Shown here: positions 18,601 to 26,994 of the stretch, one piece after another
How the letters are laid out: every line of letters starts with the position of its first letter
How positions within the stretch are numbered: the first letter of the stretch is position 1
DNA from: Paenibacillus woosongensis
GTDB taxonomy: Bacteria > Bacillota > Bacilli > Paenibacillales > Paenibacillaceae
Length of the DNA: 64,000 nucleotides
Assembly: GCF_009725165.1 (NCBI RefSeq)
Contig: NZ_WNZW01000001.1
Location: 1,054,001-1,118,000, forward strand
Reading direction: 5' to 3'
The notes under the pieces: model-generated
What the model was told of the DNA's origin: nothing
The model's input: the letters and a program-made list of their open reading frames with translations, nothing else
Database searches by the model: none
Made by a program: the position numbers and the translations under genes

Positions 18601-19582
18601 AGTATTTATTGATCGGCTCCTCCTCCAGTAGAGTAGGATCCTCCACGATGAAGACGAAATGGGGAAGCGGGCTCCCGGCTACCTCTTTACGCTCCCGTTC
18701 CTTCAGTACTTCGTGCAGCCCGCCGAGCACCTGATGCGCAATCGCCTTGCCGCAGAGGAGGAACCTCGCATCGAATCCGTCCGTCCACAGATGCGGCAGC
18801 TGCCGGAGCCAGCCCCATTTCTCCAGCCCTTCCTCCGCAGCCAGCACGACGATGCGCACATCGTCGTATCCGTGATGCGTAACGAGCTGCAGCAGCATCT
18901 GTGTGACCATCGCGAATGTCTTCTCTTCCTCTCCGGCGATGCCGCAAATTTCCGAAGCCATCAGATTGATCGACACCGGCACATCCTGAACCCGCTCGAA
19001 TTCGAGGGCCAGCCTCTGCGGCTCCATGATGAGCGGGTCGCTCTCCATGATGATCGCCTGCTTCGTATATTTAATGTGCAGCGCCGCAGGGACGCTGCCT
19101 ACCCCAAGTCGAAGCGACAGGAAGTCCGGTGAAGATGGCGTTCGCTCCCACAGCCGGTTATCGATGTCCTGGATGCGCTGCAGACAGGCCGCAGGCTCCG
19201 GGTTCATCTCGTTCATCGCTTTGATTTGCTGTTCTCTGGCCAGCATCAGCTCGCTGCGGGTATCCGCGATAAATTGCAAATACTTCTGCTCGCGCTCTTT
19301 TTTCTTCTTTCGGTACTTCTTGATTTGCGAAGCAGCGGTAGCAAGCGATACGATCAGCGTCATGACAGTCATCGCGATGGACAGCATCATGAACATCGAT
19401 TGGTAAGTCAAGGCGAGCAGTAATGTAATGACCAGCATCACGACCGGCGGAGCCAATAACGTGAACCAGGATATTTCCGGCTTCTCGTACGCATGGGGCG
19501 GATTGGGAATGTCGATTTCTCCGCTGGGCATTTCCGGCAAGAAACGGGGCTGCCGGCTAAATTCATATTTTTCGTTAATCAT
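15668..19582 (-). CDS. essC: EssC/YukBA-type FtsK-SpoIIIE ATPase of type VII secretion
   Basis: 1304 residues. Two transmembrane helices lie near 38-85 (LLAPPVVMLVITLLLAL, then a second), followed by a Lys-rich cytoplasmic segment. Three RecA-like ATPase domains follow: Walker A GTTGSGKS near 468 with Walker B VLIDYKGGG and a later ADEFAEL; Walker A GSPGTGKT near 822 with VIDNYFAL; Walker A GDAMSGKS near 1096 with FVIDNLSEL. All three P-loops keep Lys and Ser/Thr. The protein is about 170 residues shorter than Bacillus/Staphylococcus EssC because the two N-terminal FHA domains are missing: the membrane helices begin almost at once. The start is supported by GTGAGG seven bases upstream. It is the motor that recognises WXG100 and LXG-type substrates. 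Confidence 0.96.
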   Translation of the reverse strand: MINEKYEFSRQPRFLPEMPSGEIDIPNPPHAYEKPEISWFTLLAPPVVMLVITLLLALTYQSMFMMLSIAMTVMTLIVSLATAASQIKKYRKKKKEREQKYLQFIADTRSELMLAREQQIKAMNEMNPEPAACLQRIQDIDNRLWERTPSSPDFLSLRLGVGSVPAALHIKYTKQAIIMESDPLIMEPQRLALEFERVQDVPVSINLMASEICGIAGEEEKTFAMVTQMLLQLVTHHGYDDVRIVVLAAEEGLEKWGWLRQLPHLWTDGFDARFLLCGKAIAHQVLGGLHEVLKERERKEVAGSPLPHFVFIVEDPTLLEEEPINKYLYNKCASLGVSSVYIAKNQAYLPMNCKQVIVLQGKNGELADRESGEKSTFIPDQVPMRQLEEAVRRMAPLRIKNSSASFALPTSLTLLDMMQAKTTGEVDLLSRWTRNKPFKGMSVPIGIKAGGSLFHLDMHETGHGPHGLVAGTTGSGKSELLQSIIISLAINYHPHDVVFVLIDYKGGGMADIFKGMPHLVGTITNLGGNQTTRALLSIKSELMRRQRVFSEFGVNNIDRYQKLYYSQNENGRMPAIPHLIMIADEFAELKQDQPEFMKELVSTARVGRSLGVHLILATQKPAGVVDDQIWSNSKFKICLKVQDEADSKDVIKRPDAAMIKEPGRAYIQVGNDEIFELFQSAYSGADYDPEGEMLKSENRAKRIYEISLHGRAEQIYPLEEEKIALKEMPSQLKCMVEHIISFSEQSGVEALKGPWLPPLPDAVYLDDLYVPGTGLNMELGWPGEEAILSAPIGLVDDPRGQLQEPLMIDFAAEGNLFVYGSPGTGKTYLLRSLCMSLAYKYSPSDVHLYVMDFGGSSFKLFERLPHCGGVMTLEQESTIQQFVLFLFRVMDERKRLFEESQSDGFNDYKLNGGKLPAIVLVIDNYFALSETYEEIDEKMVTLAREGSKFGIYMVVTATNSSLVRYKLSVNFKMAVALQLTDKGEYANIVGRTEGLEPAKVPGRGLVNGKPPLEFQTAIPEFSERSMEELIQDFEFFAKENLVEPATPIPIMPAKIDMREINQGGELLAIGLGDHDLMPVYVDLTVTPVIMVAGDAMSGKSTQLVSWISMLDEKLGSDRLEVYALDSSSMGIYELMKLPCVTDLSQVEDMYDFIDAVKQELDDRRGKFLAARQANGDLNALVRSWKQMIFVIDNLSELTNGDQYSLKELIERIAKHERGMKVAVIAADQTSELANNWDSLGKVLREEQTGLLLGSLKEQSLFNTRFPYGSQEKDMELGDGYFIVKNKFTGLRTATFSQQQEKVMI

Positions 19583-19589
19583 ATTTACC

Positions 19590-20408
19590 TCACGACTCCG
19601 TAATGACTTTCTCCGCTTGGCCGCCGGTCAGCGACATCTTGTACCATTCGAACCGGTGGCTGAAATAGATCGTATCGCCCAGAATATGAATATGATCGGC
19701 GCTGTCCCCGCAAATGCGGATTTTGCTGCCCGTGTCCGGATCGATGCGGTATACCGAGCTGTCATTGCTGCGGTTGGCGCAATAAATGTAACGTCCGTCG
19801 CTATTCAGGCTATTCGGCGACACATCCGCATAGACCTGTGCTTCCCCTGTTTGCAGATGCAGAGCAGTCAGCAAGTACTGGTTCTTCGTGTCGGCGAATA
19901 GCAAGTCGTCGCCGACTTTCAGCAAATGGGCTGGTACGGATTCCGAGAGCTGCTCGCGGCTGCTCCCGCTAACGTGACATGACCGGATCCCTTGCTGAGT
20001 TCCGTAATACACCTGCTCTCCTTCCACGACAAAGCATTCGACCGGCTCATCCGTCACCCGGGATTCCTTCGTCCCGTCGGTTAGACAGCGATACAGCTTA
20101 TGATCGGTCTCGCTCTTGTAATAGAGCCAATCACCGCTAAGGACAAGGCCGCAGCAAGGGCGGTCGATGAGCAGCTGAGTGCTTCTTGATAACAGATCCA
20201 GGCGATACAATCGGTTCCCCCGGCTTTGGTCACTGTAGTAAACGAGGTCTCCCCTAGGGTTCATGAACCAGAACATGCCTTCCAAAAGGGTACTATCGCT
20301 GGAGAACCGGCTCTGCATATGCGTTCCGGAATAATGGCGAATATCGGCAAGCAGCAGCTTGTCCTGAGCCTCGCAGATCAAGCCTCCGGTGCTGATGTTG
20401 TCATTCAC
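19590..20408 (-). CDS. Beta-propeller protein (DUF5050-like)
   Basis: 272 residues made of repeated short strands around words such as GDLVYYSDQ, NRLYRLDL, GDWLYYKS, HKLYRC, EQVYYGT, RYIYCANR and DTIYFSH, about 40 residues apart. That is the pattern of DUF5050/YncE-like propellers. It has no signal peptide and no membrane helix, so a cytosolic scaffold role is likely. Its stop codon overlaps the ribosome site of essC, which couples the two. I know no such protein in the standard T7SSb set. Confidence 0.75.
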   Translation of the reverse strand: MNDNISTGGLICEAQDKLLLADIRHYSGTHMQSRFSSDSTLLEGMFWFMNPRGDLVYYSDQSRGNRLYRLDLLSRSTQLLIDRPCCGLVLSGDWLYYKSETDHKLYRCLTDGTKESRVTDEPVECFVVEGEQVYYGTQQGIRSCHVSGSSREQLSESVPAHLLKVGDDLLFADTKNQYLLTALHLQTGEAQVYADVSPNSLNSDGRYIYCANRSNDSSVYRIDPDTGSKIRICGDSADHIHILGDTIYFSHRFEWYKMSLTGGQAEKVITES

Positions 20409-20424
20409 GCGGGTCCACCTCCTT

Positions 20425-20655
20425 CTAAATAAGAGTCAGCAGTGCTCCGAAGGCCACGCCTTCCTCCTCCAGCGTCCGGGCGGGGTCAAGTATGCGCCCC
20501 AGCGGCTCGGCCTGCAGCCGATGCTCCGGAGTGATGGACAGGCCCAGCGCGTCGGACAGCATAGCCAGCAGTTCCCCGGAAGTTACAAAGGCAGGCACCT
20601 TCAATTCCTTCGCGAAGCTCTCGCCGGCTTGAAACGTTACTACGACATAGTCCAT
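20425..20655 (-). CDS. esaB: YukD/EsaB-type ubiquitin-like protein
   Basis: 76 residues, the usual size of YukD/EsaB. The beta-grasp order can be followed: strand MDYVVVTFQ, strand AKELKVPAFVT, helix SGELLAMLSDALGL, then EHRLQAEPLGRIL and the closing strand VAFGALLTLI. EsaB proteins are small cytosolic regulators or adaptors of EssC systems. The ATG follows AAGGGAGGGG. This gene sits exactly at the border between the Tad-type and the type VII genes. Confidence 0.88.
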   Translation of the reverse strand: MDYVVVTFQAGESFAKELKVPAFVTSGELLAMLSDALGLSITPEHRLQAEPLGRILDPARTLEEEGVAFGALLTLI

Positions 20656-20672
20656 CGGCTTTTTCCCCTCCC

Positions 20673-21176
20673 TTAGTTCTTGACCGACAATATGAGCATC
20701 CGCTCGGATTCAAGCTGATAAGCGACATCCTGTCCGGCATCTTCGGCCAGCTGCAAATATTTGGTCTGGAACTTGTACTCCGATTGCGCCTTCAGCTCGA
20801 CCTCCGTTACCAGCTGCCCTGTCGCTTCATTCATTTCTTCCTTAAACTCAACGGTTACCGTGAAATCATTGTATTTGCCGTTCGCGGATGCGAAGGTGAG
20901 CTCACGCATGCTCAGCCCTTGATTCGTCCAGGTCAGCTTCAAAGCATCGCCGAATGCCTCCGCAAAATACTCCACGAATTTCTCCTCGTCGACGCTAGCA
21001 TCCAAATCTCTATGAAACTCATAAATCAGACTGCGATCCTTCGCTGAACGCGCGGCATTGCCAAGGGCCGTCCCCAGCACGATCTTCTCTTTTCCCAAAT
21101 ACATGAGCTCCACCATCGGCTCCAGTAATACCGATAGCAGTAAAAGAAGCAGCATGGCTATAGCTATATTTTTCAT
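20673..21176 (-). CDS. TadE/TadF-like pseudopilin
   Basis: 167 residues. One N-terminal hydrophobic helix (IAIAMLLLLLLSVLLEPMVELMY) is followed by a soluble mixed alpha/beta domain with TFASANGKYNDFTVTVEF. The layout is that of TadE/TadF minor pilins, although the processing site is not canonical. It lies between yukD and a second protein of the same layout. Confidence 0.65.
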   Translation of the reverse strand: MKNIAIAMLLLLLLSVLLEPMVELMYLGKEKIVLGTALGNAARSAKDRSLIYEFHRDLDASVDEEKFVEYFAEAFGDALKLTWTNQGLSMRELTFASANGKYNDFTVTVEFKEEMNEATGQLVTEVELKAQSEYKFQTKYLQLAEDAGQDVAYQLESERMLILSVKN

Positions 21177-21184
21177 AGTCTCTT

Positions 21185-21676
21185 TTACCAGTAGTCCTCT
21201 TCATAGTAGATCAAGTCTTTATAATGTTTGAGTCCCGTCGTTGTCAGGGTGAACGAAACCGGAATCTCCCGTTCATATTTTTCCCCCCACAGCTTGATGC
21301 TTAGCGGGTATACCGCCTTGATCGTTACCGTGACAGGATGCCCGCGCTGCTTGTAGGGCTTCTCAATATCCGAGGCGTTTTCGTATAAAGAGGCGTCGCC
21401 ACCTTCGGCGGAATGCTCGCCTCCCCCTTCCTTTTCGGCGGAAATGACGATTTGATCGGCCTTGTCCCGGTACACCGGACGGTCGCTCAGCTTCCTGAGC
21501 GTATCTTCCTTGTATTCGTTCTTCAGGTAATTATCGCTGGCCACGACCTGAGACAAATGGAAAGTTTCCACCACCAGCGTCATGTACCAGGGAAAGAAAT
21601 AAATAAAGTTCGTAAACAACAAAATGGCGACCGAAACGAGAATAGAGATAAGAATCGATTTTGCGAATGCGCGCAT
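21185..21676 (-). CDS. TadE-like pseudopilin with N-terminal membrane helix
   Basis: 163 residues with an N-terminal helix (FAKSILISILVSVAILLFTNFIYFF split by charged flanks) and a soluble part with an acidic Gly/Ser-rich loop near 85-105 and strands VTVTIKAVYPLSIKLW and PVSFTLTTTG at the end. The topology matches TadE-like minor pilins. It is separated by 8 bases from the next gene of the same kind. Confidence 0.65.
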   Translation of the reverse strand: MRAFAKSILISILVSVAILLFTNFIYFFPWYMTLVVETFHLSQVVASDNYLKNEYKEDTLRKLSDRPVYRDKADQIVISAEKEGGGEHSAEGGDASLYENASDIEKPYKQRGHPVTVTIKAVYPLSIKLWGEKYEREIPVSFTLTTTGLKHYKDLIYYEEDYW

Positions 21677-21710
21677 TTTATTTCACCTATGCCTTATGTA
21701 GTCGCCTGCA

Positions 21711-21938
21711 TTAAGCCATCATGTCCTCGATCGCTTTCATGAACATCTCCCATACCTCTCTGATCCATTGCTCCAAGAAGGTGTTCCGGATTAAAGTAAC
21801 AGCTACGGCGATGATGACGATCACACCAACCGTGACAGCGATTTGCTTCACGCCGATGTCTCCGCGCTCCTCCTTCCAGAAGGAGAGTTTCTTCTCCTCC
21901 TCCCGCTTGCTGTTCCGCTTGCGATTTTGATATTCCAT
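21711..21938 (-). CDS. Flp-type pilin-like small protein
   Basis: 75 residues. The ATG at 21938 lies about 10 bases after GGGAGGG and is preferred over a TTG two codons upstream. A basic leader of about 25 residues ends in ERGDIG, followed by the hydrophobic stretch VKQIAVTVGVIVIIAVAVTLI and a short amphipathic tail. Flp pilins are cut by an A24 prepilin peptidase after a Gly near such a site; a peptidase of that family is encoded at 28638. It would be the main fibre subunit or a pseudopilin. Confidence 0.75.
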   Translation of the reverse strand: MEYQNRKRNSKREEEKKLSFWKEERGDIGVKQIAVTVGVIVIIAVAVTLIRNTFLEQWIREVWEMFMKAIEDMMA

Positions 21939-21985
21939 AACCAATGCCCTCCCATGCTTTTTATCTTCGTTTGAAATCTTCCGGT

Positions 21986-22867
21986 TTATTGAAACATTTT
22001 GATAGAATCCAAAATTGTGAATAAATAATAGATGGCGATGTAAACGACCAGAACGAGGATAAGAACAAGCTGAATCCGCGAATTCGTTCGCTGCCTTTTC
22101 TCCAAATCTTCTTCTAACGCTAGAATCCGGTAGCTGTCTACTTCATTCTTGAGATATACCATCTGCGAAATATTGTCATAGCCTTTGAGCCGGGTCTCCA
22201 TCAAGTCGCAAAATTTAATGATGTAATGGATCGGCACCCGTTTCTTCAGCTGCTTGAGCGCATATTCCTCGCCGTATTCGATGTTGTCGAGCATGACGCC
22301 AAGCTCCTCCGCCATATCATTGTTGGCGTTTGGCAGGTAATCCCGGATGACGTCCGCAAGGTAAATATTGACCGACTTCGAATACTGGTAGTACACCATG
22401 CTGTAAAAGGCCGGAAAATCAAAAGCGATATTCTTGTTCTTGCGCTCAATCTTCTGCTCCATTTCGGAGATGGGGTACAGCCAGCCGAGAATGATGAATA
22501 TCGCCGTGACGTAACCTAGCAGCAGGTTGGCGCTCATAAATATGGCCGTAACGACGACCCCTGCCGCGGCATAAAATATCTGCTCCGCCCGCAGCTCCTC
22601 GGGTTTCATCGGCAGATCGAGCCGGTCGATCATTTTCTGGTACCGGATGCGCTCTGCATTCCCAAGCAGCCTGCTGACGTACTTGGCAGCAAATCTTCGC
22701 TTGAAGCCTTTGAACTTATCATTAAACTGGGCATTCTTGCGTTCCTTCAAATATCTGCGGTTGCGCTTCTTCTGCTTTCCCTGCACCGGCTTGAAAAAAG
22801 GATAGATGAACACCTTCACCAAGTAGAGTATGGCGGCCAGCGCGCTGAGTTTGGCAAGCATCGTCAT
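21986..22867 (-). CDS. tadC: TadC-like pilus platform membrane protein
   Basis: 293 residues of the type II secretion F family: a membrane helix at the N-terminus, a basic cytoplasmic stretch, two helices near 105-140, a cytoplasmic helical domain and a final helix (LVLILVLVVYIAIYYLF). Start and upstream stop share ATGA, so it is coupled to the TadB-like gene. TadB and TadC together form the inner-membrane platform of Tad pili. Confidence 0.85.
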   Translation of the reverse strand: MTMLAKLSALAAILYLVKVFIYPFFKPVQGKQKKRNRRYLKERKNAQFNDKFKGFKRRFAAKYVSRLLGNAERIRYQKMIDRLDLPMKPEELRAEQIFYAAAGVVVTAIFMSANLLLGYVTAIFIILGWLYPISEMEQKIERKNKNIAFDFPAFYSMVYYQYSKSVNIYLADVIRDYLPNANNDMAEELGVMLDNIEYGEEYALKQLKKRVPIHYIIKFCDLMETRLKGYDNISQMVYLKNEVDSYRILALEEDLEKRQRTNSRIQLVLILVLVVYIAIYYLFTILDSIKMFQ

Positions 22868-23847
22868 TTTCTGTCACTCCCCGGCCCCAGATTGCCCTGG
22901 AGCGCCTGCGTGCGGGCAAAGCTGAGACATATGATGCTAATCATGACCGTGTTGATCATTTTGCCGAAGGTGCTGTACAGCATGAATTCTCTGAAATCAT
23001 CTACGGACAGGGCGTATAGAAAGAACAGCACGATAATGATGGTCTTCAACAAGAAATCCCGGTTCATCTTCCGGAAAATCCGATCCTTCCGCGCATTAAT
23101 TTCGCGCAGCACCGCATTCTCATCCACGATGTCGAGAAAGATATCGGCCATGCCCTTCCGTTCGTTGTATTCGAAGACAATTGCCTTCTTGGCAAAGTTG
23201 TCGAACTTGGGACCGAGCTGACGGTTCAGCAGCAGAATGGCCTGCTTGAACGAGTATCCGTTATTCTCGCAGTTATCGATGAACTGCTGAAAGTAAGGGC
23301 GGATGGACGGCTTGATGTATTCGTCGCTTTCCATTACCTTTTTAATCGCGACCAGCACCCCTTCCCGCGCCAAAGGGCAAATGATATCCTCGGCATCCAT
23401 GATGCTCTCCAGCTTCTCAGCCTTAATCGCTTTGGACTGCATGACGAAATAGGTCAGCAGCCCGATGAATATAGCTACGGTCACAACTACAGCCAGAGTG
23501 ACGTTCTTCATGAAGATGACGACGATCAGCACCACAATGGCAAAAGCGATGCATAATAGCGAAGTGAAGCTCTCCAGCGTCAGCGGCAGATTGAAGTCGA
23601 GAATCAGTCCCTCGACAAGCCGGTTGTATTTGGCGTAAACATTTTCCTTCTGCTTAACAATGCGTTCCTTCTTGACCCGCTCTACATAGCGCTTCGTATT
23701 GTATCTGCCGAGATGCTCGGCCAGCGTATCGAGCATGCCGAGAAAGAACCGTCCGGTTCCTTCGAAGAAGCGGACCTCGAATATGGCGTTAAACACGATG
23801 AATGCGGCAATCCCTAAAGATAAACTAATGATTGAATTGGTATCCAT
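22864..23847 (-). CDS. tadB: TadB-like pilus platform membrane protein
   Basis: 327 residues. Hydrophobic helices lie near 6-24, 95-130 and 275-310, with a cytoplasmic helical domain between (type II secretion F family). It overlaps the TadA-like gene by 23 bases at its start and the TadC-like gene by 4 bases at its end, a tight coupling typical of tadABC. Confidence 0.85.
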   Translation of the reverse strand: MDTNSIISLSLGIAAFIVFNAIFEVRFFEGTGRFFLGMLDTLAEHLGRYNTKRYVERVKKERIVKQKENVYAKYNRLVEGLILDFNLPLTLESFTSLLCIAFAIVVLIVVIFMKNVTLAVVVTVAIFIGLLTYFVMQSKAIKAEKLESIMDAEDIICPLAREGVLVAIKKVMESDEYIKPSIRPYFQQFIDNCENNGYSFKQAILLLNRQLGPKFDNFAKKAIVFEYNERKGMADIFLDIVDENAVLREINARKDRIFRKMNRDFLLKTIIIVLFFLYALSVDDFREFMLYSTFGKMINTVMISIICLSFARTQALQGNLGPGSDRK

Positions 23848-25294
23848 CGAATCCGTACTCCTCTATTTCGTCTTTCCCCGGCGGCTGTGTCAGAAACTCG
23901 AAGCGGCTGCGCTTGATGCCGGCCTTGATCATCGTCTGCTGCACTTTCTCGGACAGCATGCCGACACGTTTGTGTTTGCCGATGATTTTGAGCACCCGGT
24001 GAGTTCCTTCCTCCTCGAGAACGTCCTCCGATACGAATTTGTAAATGGGATTAACGATCGGCTCCAGTCCCTCGGAGCCCAGCACCTCGGAAATCGAAGT
24101 GACCTTCCTTGTCCCGTCGGCCAGCTTCTCCTGGAATACGATGAACTTGACGGCACTGCAAATATTGCGAAGCGCCAGCTCCGCCGGCTCATTGGAGGCC
24201 ATCAGATAGGCGGTCAGGAAACGGTAAATCGCCTCCCGGTCGCCCTCGGCATGCAGTGTCGTGAAGAAGAAGTGGCCGGTCTGGGCCGCCCGCAGCGCGG
24301 TCGCAAATTCCCCAGGCGTTCTCAGCTCGCCCGGGCCAATCCAATGGGGCGACTGCCTCATGGCATTAATCAGCAAATTCTCCATCGTCGCCGGGCTCGC
24401 GTCATCGTCATCCGGCACCGATTCGTATTGCAGCACGTCGTTGATGATTCTTCCGTGCTCGCTATTGCCCTCCCGCTGCAGCAGCCGCATCTCCGAAGGA
24501 TTCTCGATCGTAATGATCCGGGATAGCGGATTGATCTCCTTGACCATCATCTCGTTCAGCGTTGTCTTCCCGCTGCCCGTCGGCCCCACCGTAATCCAGG
24601 AAAGATCGGCTTTGGGCAGCAGGGACAGCAGCTTGAACATATTGACGGAGAATGATTCATTTCGCAGCATCATTTCCGGGGTAATACTCTTCTTGCTAAA
24701 TTTCCGGATCACCACCGCCGGCATGTCATAAGGCGAGATGTCGGCATGAGTGGCATTTACACGGTATCCTTCGATCGTACGGGCGTTAACCATCGGAATT
24801 TTCGGCGTGAGCCGGACCTTGGAAACGCCGAGCAGCTTGGATATGATCCGCTCCAAATGCTCGCGGTCGATAAAATGCTGATCCCAGGGAATCGTCTTCC
24901 CGCCGCTCTCCACGAAGATTTGATCGGTGCCGTTGATCCGTATTTCATCAATCGTTGGGTCCTCCATCGCCTTCGTGATCGGTCCGTAGTGGGTAATTTC
25001 ATTGATCAGCGCCTGCTTCAATTCCACCAGCTCAAAATATCCTTCGACGACCGGCTTCTGCGAATCCACGAATTCATTGATATATGCTTTCGTCATTTCG
25101 CGCTTGCGGGCAGGATCGTTCTCCCGGCGAAAGGCGTGGGTTGCTACTTTCGTTATGTATTTCTGGCACAGCTCCAGCGCTTCCTCAAACTGAATGGTCG
25201 TGTACTTATTTTTCAGTTCCTCCATATCTTCAGGCTTGCTGATCTGGTGCGCTACTTTTTGCTGCATATCGCTGATTTTTGCACGGGTGAGCAT
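23825..25294 (-). CDS. tadA: TadA/CpaF-type secretion ATPase
   Basis: 489 residues. The helical N-terminal domain is followed by the RecA-like core with Walker A GPTGSGKTT near 240, an Asp box (IITIENPSE), a His-containing segment THADIS near 200 and the TTLHAEGDREAI motif. It is the hexameric motor for assembling Flp-type pili. It is intact, in contrast to the two neighbouring ParA-fold proteins. The ATG at 25294 lies close to AGGGAGGG. Confidence 0.94.
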   Translation of the reverse strand: MLTRAKISDMQQKVAHQISKPEDMEELKNKYTTIQFEEALELCQKYITKVATHAFRRENDPARKREMTKAYINEFVDSQKPVVEGYFELVELKQALINEITHYGPITKAMEDPTIDEIRINGTDQIFVESGGKTIPWDQHFIDREHLERIISKLLGVSKVRLTPKIPMVNARTIEGYRVNATHADISPYDMPAVVIRKFSKKSITPEMMLRNESFSVNMFKLLSLLPKADLSWITVGPTGSGKTTLNEMMVKEINPLSRIITIENPSEMRLLQREGNSEHGRIINDVLQYESVPDDDDASPATMENLLINAMRQSPHWIGPGELRTPGEFATALRAAQTGHFFFTTLHAEGDREAIYRFLTAYLMASNEPAELALRNICSAVKFIVFQEKLADGTRKVTSISEVLGSEGLEPIVNPIYKFVSEDVLEEEGTHRVLKIIGKHKRVGMLSEKVQQTMIKAGIKRSRFEFLTQPPGKDEIEEYGFDGYQFNH

Positions 25295-25311
25295 TCGATC
25301 TGATCCCTCCC

Positions 25312-26139
25312 TTACTGGTTGCCTAAAATGTCTGCCAATTTGCGCATTTCCCGCAGAAAATATTTGTTCACCAAAGGATTATCCCTGACATACAGCTTTC
25401 CCTCGAGCGAGTAGGCATAGGCCGCTTTGATCATCGGCAGGGACGCCACGATATTGAAACCGAACTCCTTGAACCCTTTGTAGTCATAGTTGATATCCTG
25501 AACGTTCATGAGAATGACGCTCGTGAATTTCGCCGTGCTGATGCCGACGGAAGCGGCAAAATCAAGCATGCGGGTCATGTTGCTGGGAGCCTCGATACGT
25601 TCCGTAGCTGTAAAAAAGCCGACATGCGAGGATTTCATCGCCCCCAGACAGAACTCGAGCGGGGGATTGTTCGGAATATCGAGCAGGATGATGTCGAACA
25701 TCCCTTTGAGCGTATCGATGACCCGCTCCAAATGCTCGAATTCGAAATCGAAATATTCTTCAAGCAAGTCATGCGGGCTTGGGGACAGCACGTACAAGCG
25801 TTCATATTTCGTGGCCTGAATTTCCTCCCGGAAATCGACCTTGTCGCTTTTTAGCACCCTTATCAGCCCGTTCCCCCTCTTGCTGGGCTTCACATCCAGG
25901 TAGTGGTAAATGTTCGGATTGAACACCTTCAAATCGACGATGCAGGTATTCAGGCCTTTCTGGGCCAGCAAATAGCCGAGATTGCTGATGACCAGGGCGT
26001 TGTCCACCATATCGCACGCAGGGATAAAGCCGACGACGCTGTAGATTAGCTTGCTGTCCTGCAGCTCCGTCCCCATTAACTCCTTCGCCGAAATTTTGCT
26101 CAGCACGTCATCGAGCTTCAGTTTGTCGTGTTGATCCAT
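25312..26139 (-). CDS. CpaE/MinD-fold protein without P-loop
   Basis: 275 residues with a ParA/MinD-like order of strands: IYSVVGFIPACDMVDNALVISNLG, then TCIVDLKVFN, then FDIILLDIPNNPP. The P-loop position reads GFIPACDMVDN: no Gly-Lys-Thr/Ser remains, so ATP hydrolysis is unlikely. In Tad systems the MinD-like CpaE/TadZ protein localises the pilus. The start overlaps the upstream gene by 22 bases and has GAGAGGTGGAG as ribosome site. Confidence 0.75.
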   Translation of the reverse strand: MDQHDKLKLDDVLSKISAKELMGTELQDSKLIYSVVGFIPACDMVDNALVISNLGYLLAQKGLNTCIVDLKVFNPNIYHYLDVKPSKRGNGLIRVLKSDKVDFREEIQATKYERLYVLSPSPHDLLEEYFDFEFEHLERVIDTLKGMFDIILLDIPNNPPLEFCLGAMKSSHVGFFTATERIEAPSNMTRMLDFAASVGISTAKFTSVILMNVQDINYDYKGFKEFGFNIVASLPMIKAAYAYSLEGKLYVRDNPLVNKYFLREMRKLADILGNQ

Positions 26140-26990
26140 GACTCCACCTCTCTTTGCAAAGTAGGCAGCTGATCCAGAATAACCTGGCTATTCTTGCGGC
26201 TCAGTATCGTAATCAAATATTTCTTCCCGTCGTAGCCGTTATATTTGGCGAATTTATCGATTTGCTCCCTCGTTCCTTCGAGGAGCAGCGATCTCGGCTG
26301 AATGCTCTTCAGGAAGTCGTTGCTCTTCATGACCTCCTGCCGCTTGTCTTCGCTCAGCTTGAGCACTTCTTTGTACACCTCATAAATCGAATGGCTGCTG
26401 GAATTGAGCATGTCCCGAACTTCGATGCTGTCAAACAGCACCTCCGTCTTCATTTGGGTTCGCGTGGAGACAAATGCATTCGGATTGCCGGAGCTATCCG
26501 GCACTTCCTGCTCGAACGATACGCGAATCCTCACTTTATCGCCCGGCATGAGAATGTCTCCGCCCGCCTCAAGGAAGTTGTACGGCAATGTAAGCACCTC
26601 ATGCTCCTCGCCGAGCTCGTACAGCCATTCATTTTGCAAAGGCTTCTCTTCCATGAGCTGATCCTTATACAAAATACTGCCGTCCCGCAAATAGTATTTC
26701 GTAAATTTATCCGTGACAGAAGACAGATCCTCAGCCAGAATCATGTCCTCGGTGTACTCCTTCCGGATGATGGCATATTTCTTGATTTGTTTGTCTGTTA
26801 AAGGAACATATGCCGGTATCCCCCCGCTTTGACTGACCTTCAGCACCTCTACCGTGTCCTTGGCCGCCTCGTTGGCATTGTTCAATACGATAAAAGACAC
26901 GACGATCACAGCAATACTGAATAGTAGGGCCAATATCTTTTTGAACAGTTTCTTGTTAGGGGAGACGCTTTTTACTGTACTTAAGTCCAT
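26118..26990 (-). CDS. CpaB/RcpC-like SAF-domain protein
   Basis: 290 residues from the ATG at 26990 (GGAGGG 11 bases upstream; a GTG four codons earlier would have no spacing). An N-terminal transmembrane helix (ILALLFSIAVIVVSFIVL) is followed by an extracytoplasmic part with a SAF-like section: VPLTDKQIKKYAIIRKEY, then DLSSVTDKFTKYYLRDGSILY. CpaB/RcpC proteins are periplasmic or cell-wall-side parts of Tad pili. It starts four bases after the previous gene ends. Confidence 0.8.
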   Translation of the reverse strand: MDLSTVKSVSPNKKLFKKILALLFSIAVIVVSFIVLNNANEAAKDTVEVLKVSQSGGIPAYVPLTDKQIKKYAIIRKEYTEDMILAEDLSSVTDKFTKYYLRDGSILYKDQLMEEKPLQNEWLYELGEEHEVLTLPYNFLEAGGDILMPGDKVRIRVSFEQEVPDSSGNPNAFVSTRTQMKTEVLFDSIEVRDMLNSSSHSIYEVYKEVLKLSEDKRQEVMKSNDFLKSIQPRSLLLEGTREQIDKFAKYNGYDGKKYLITILSRKNSQVILDQLPTLQREVESWINTTN

Positions 26991-26994
26991 AAGC

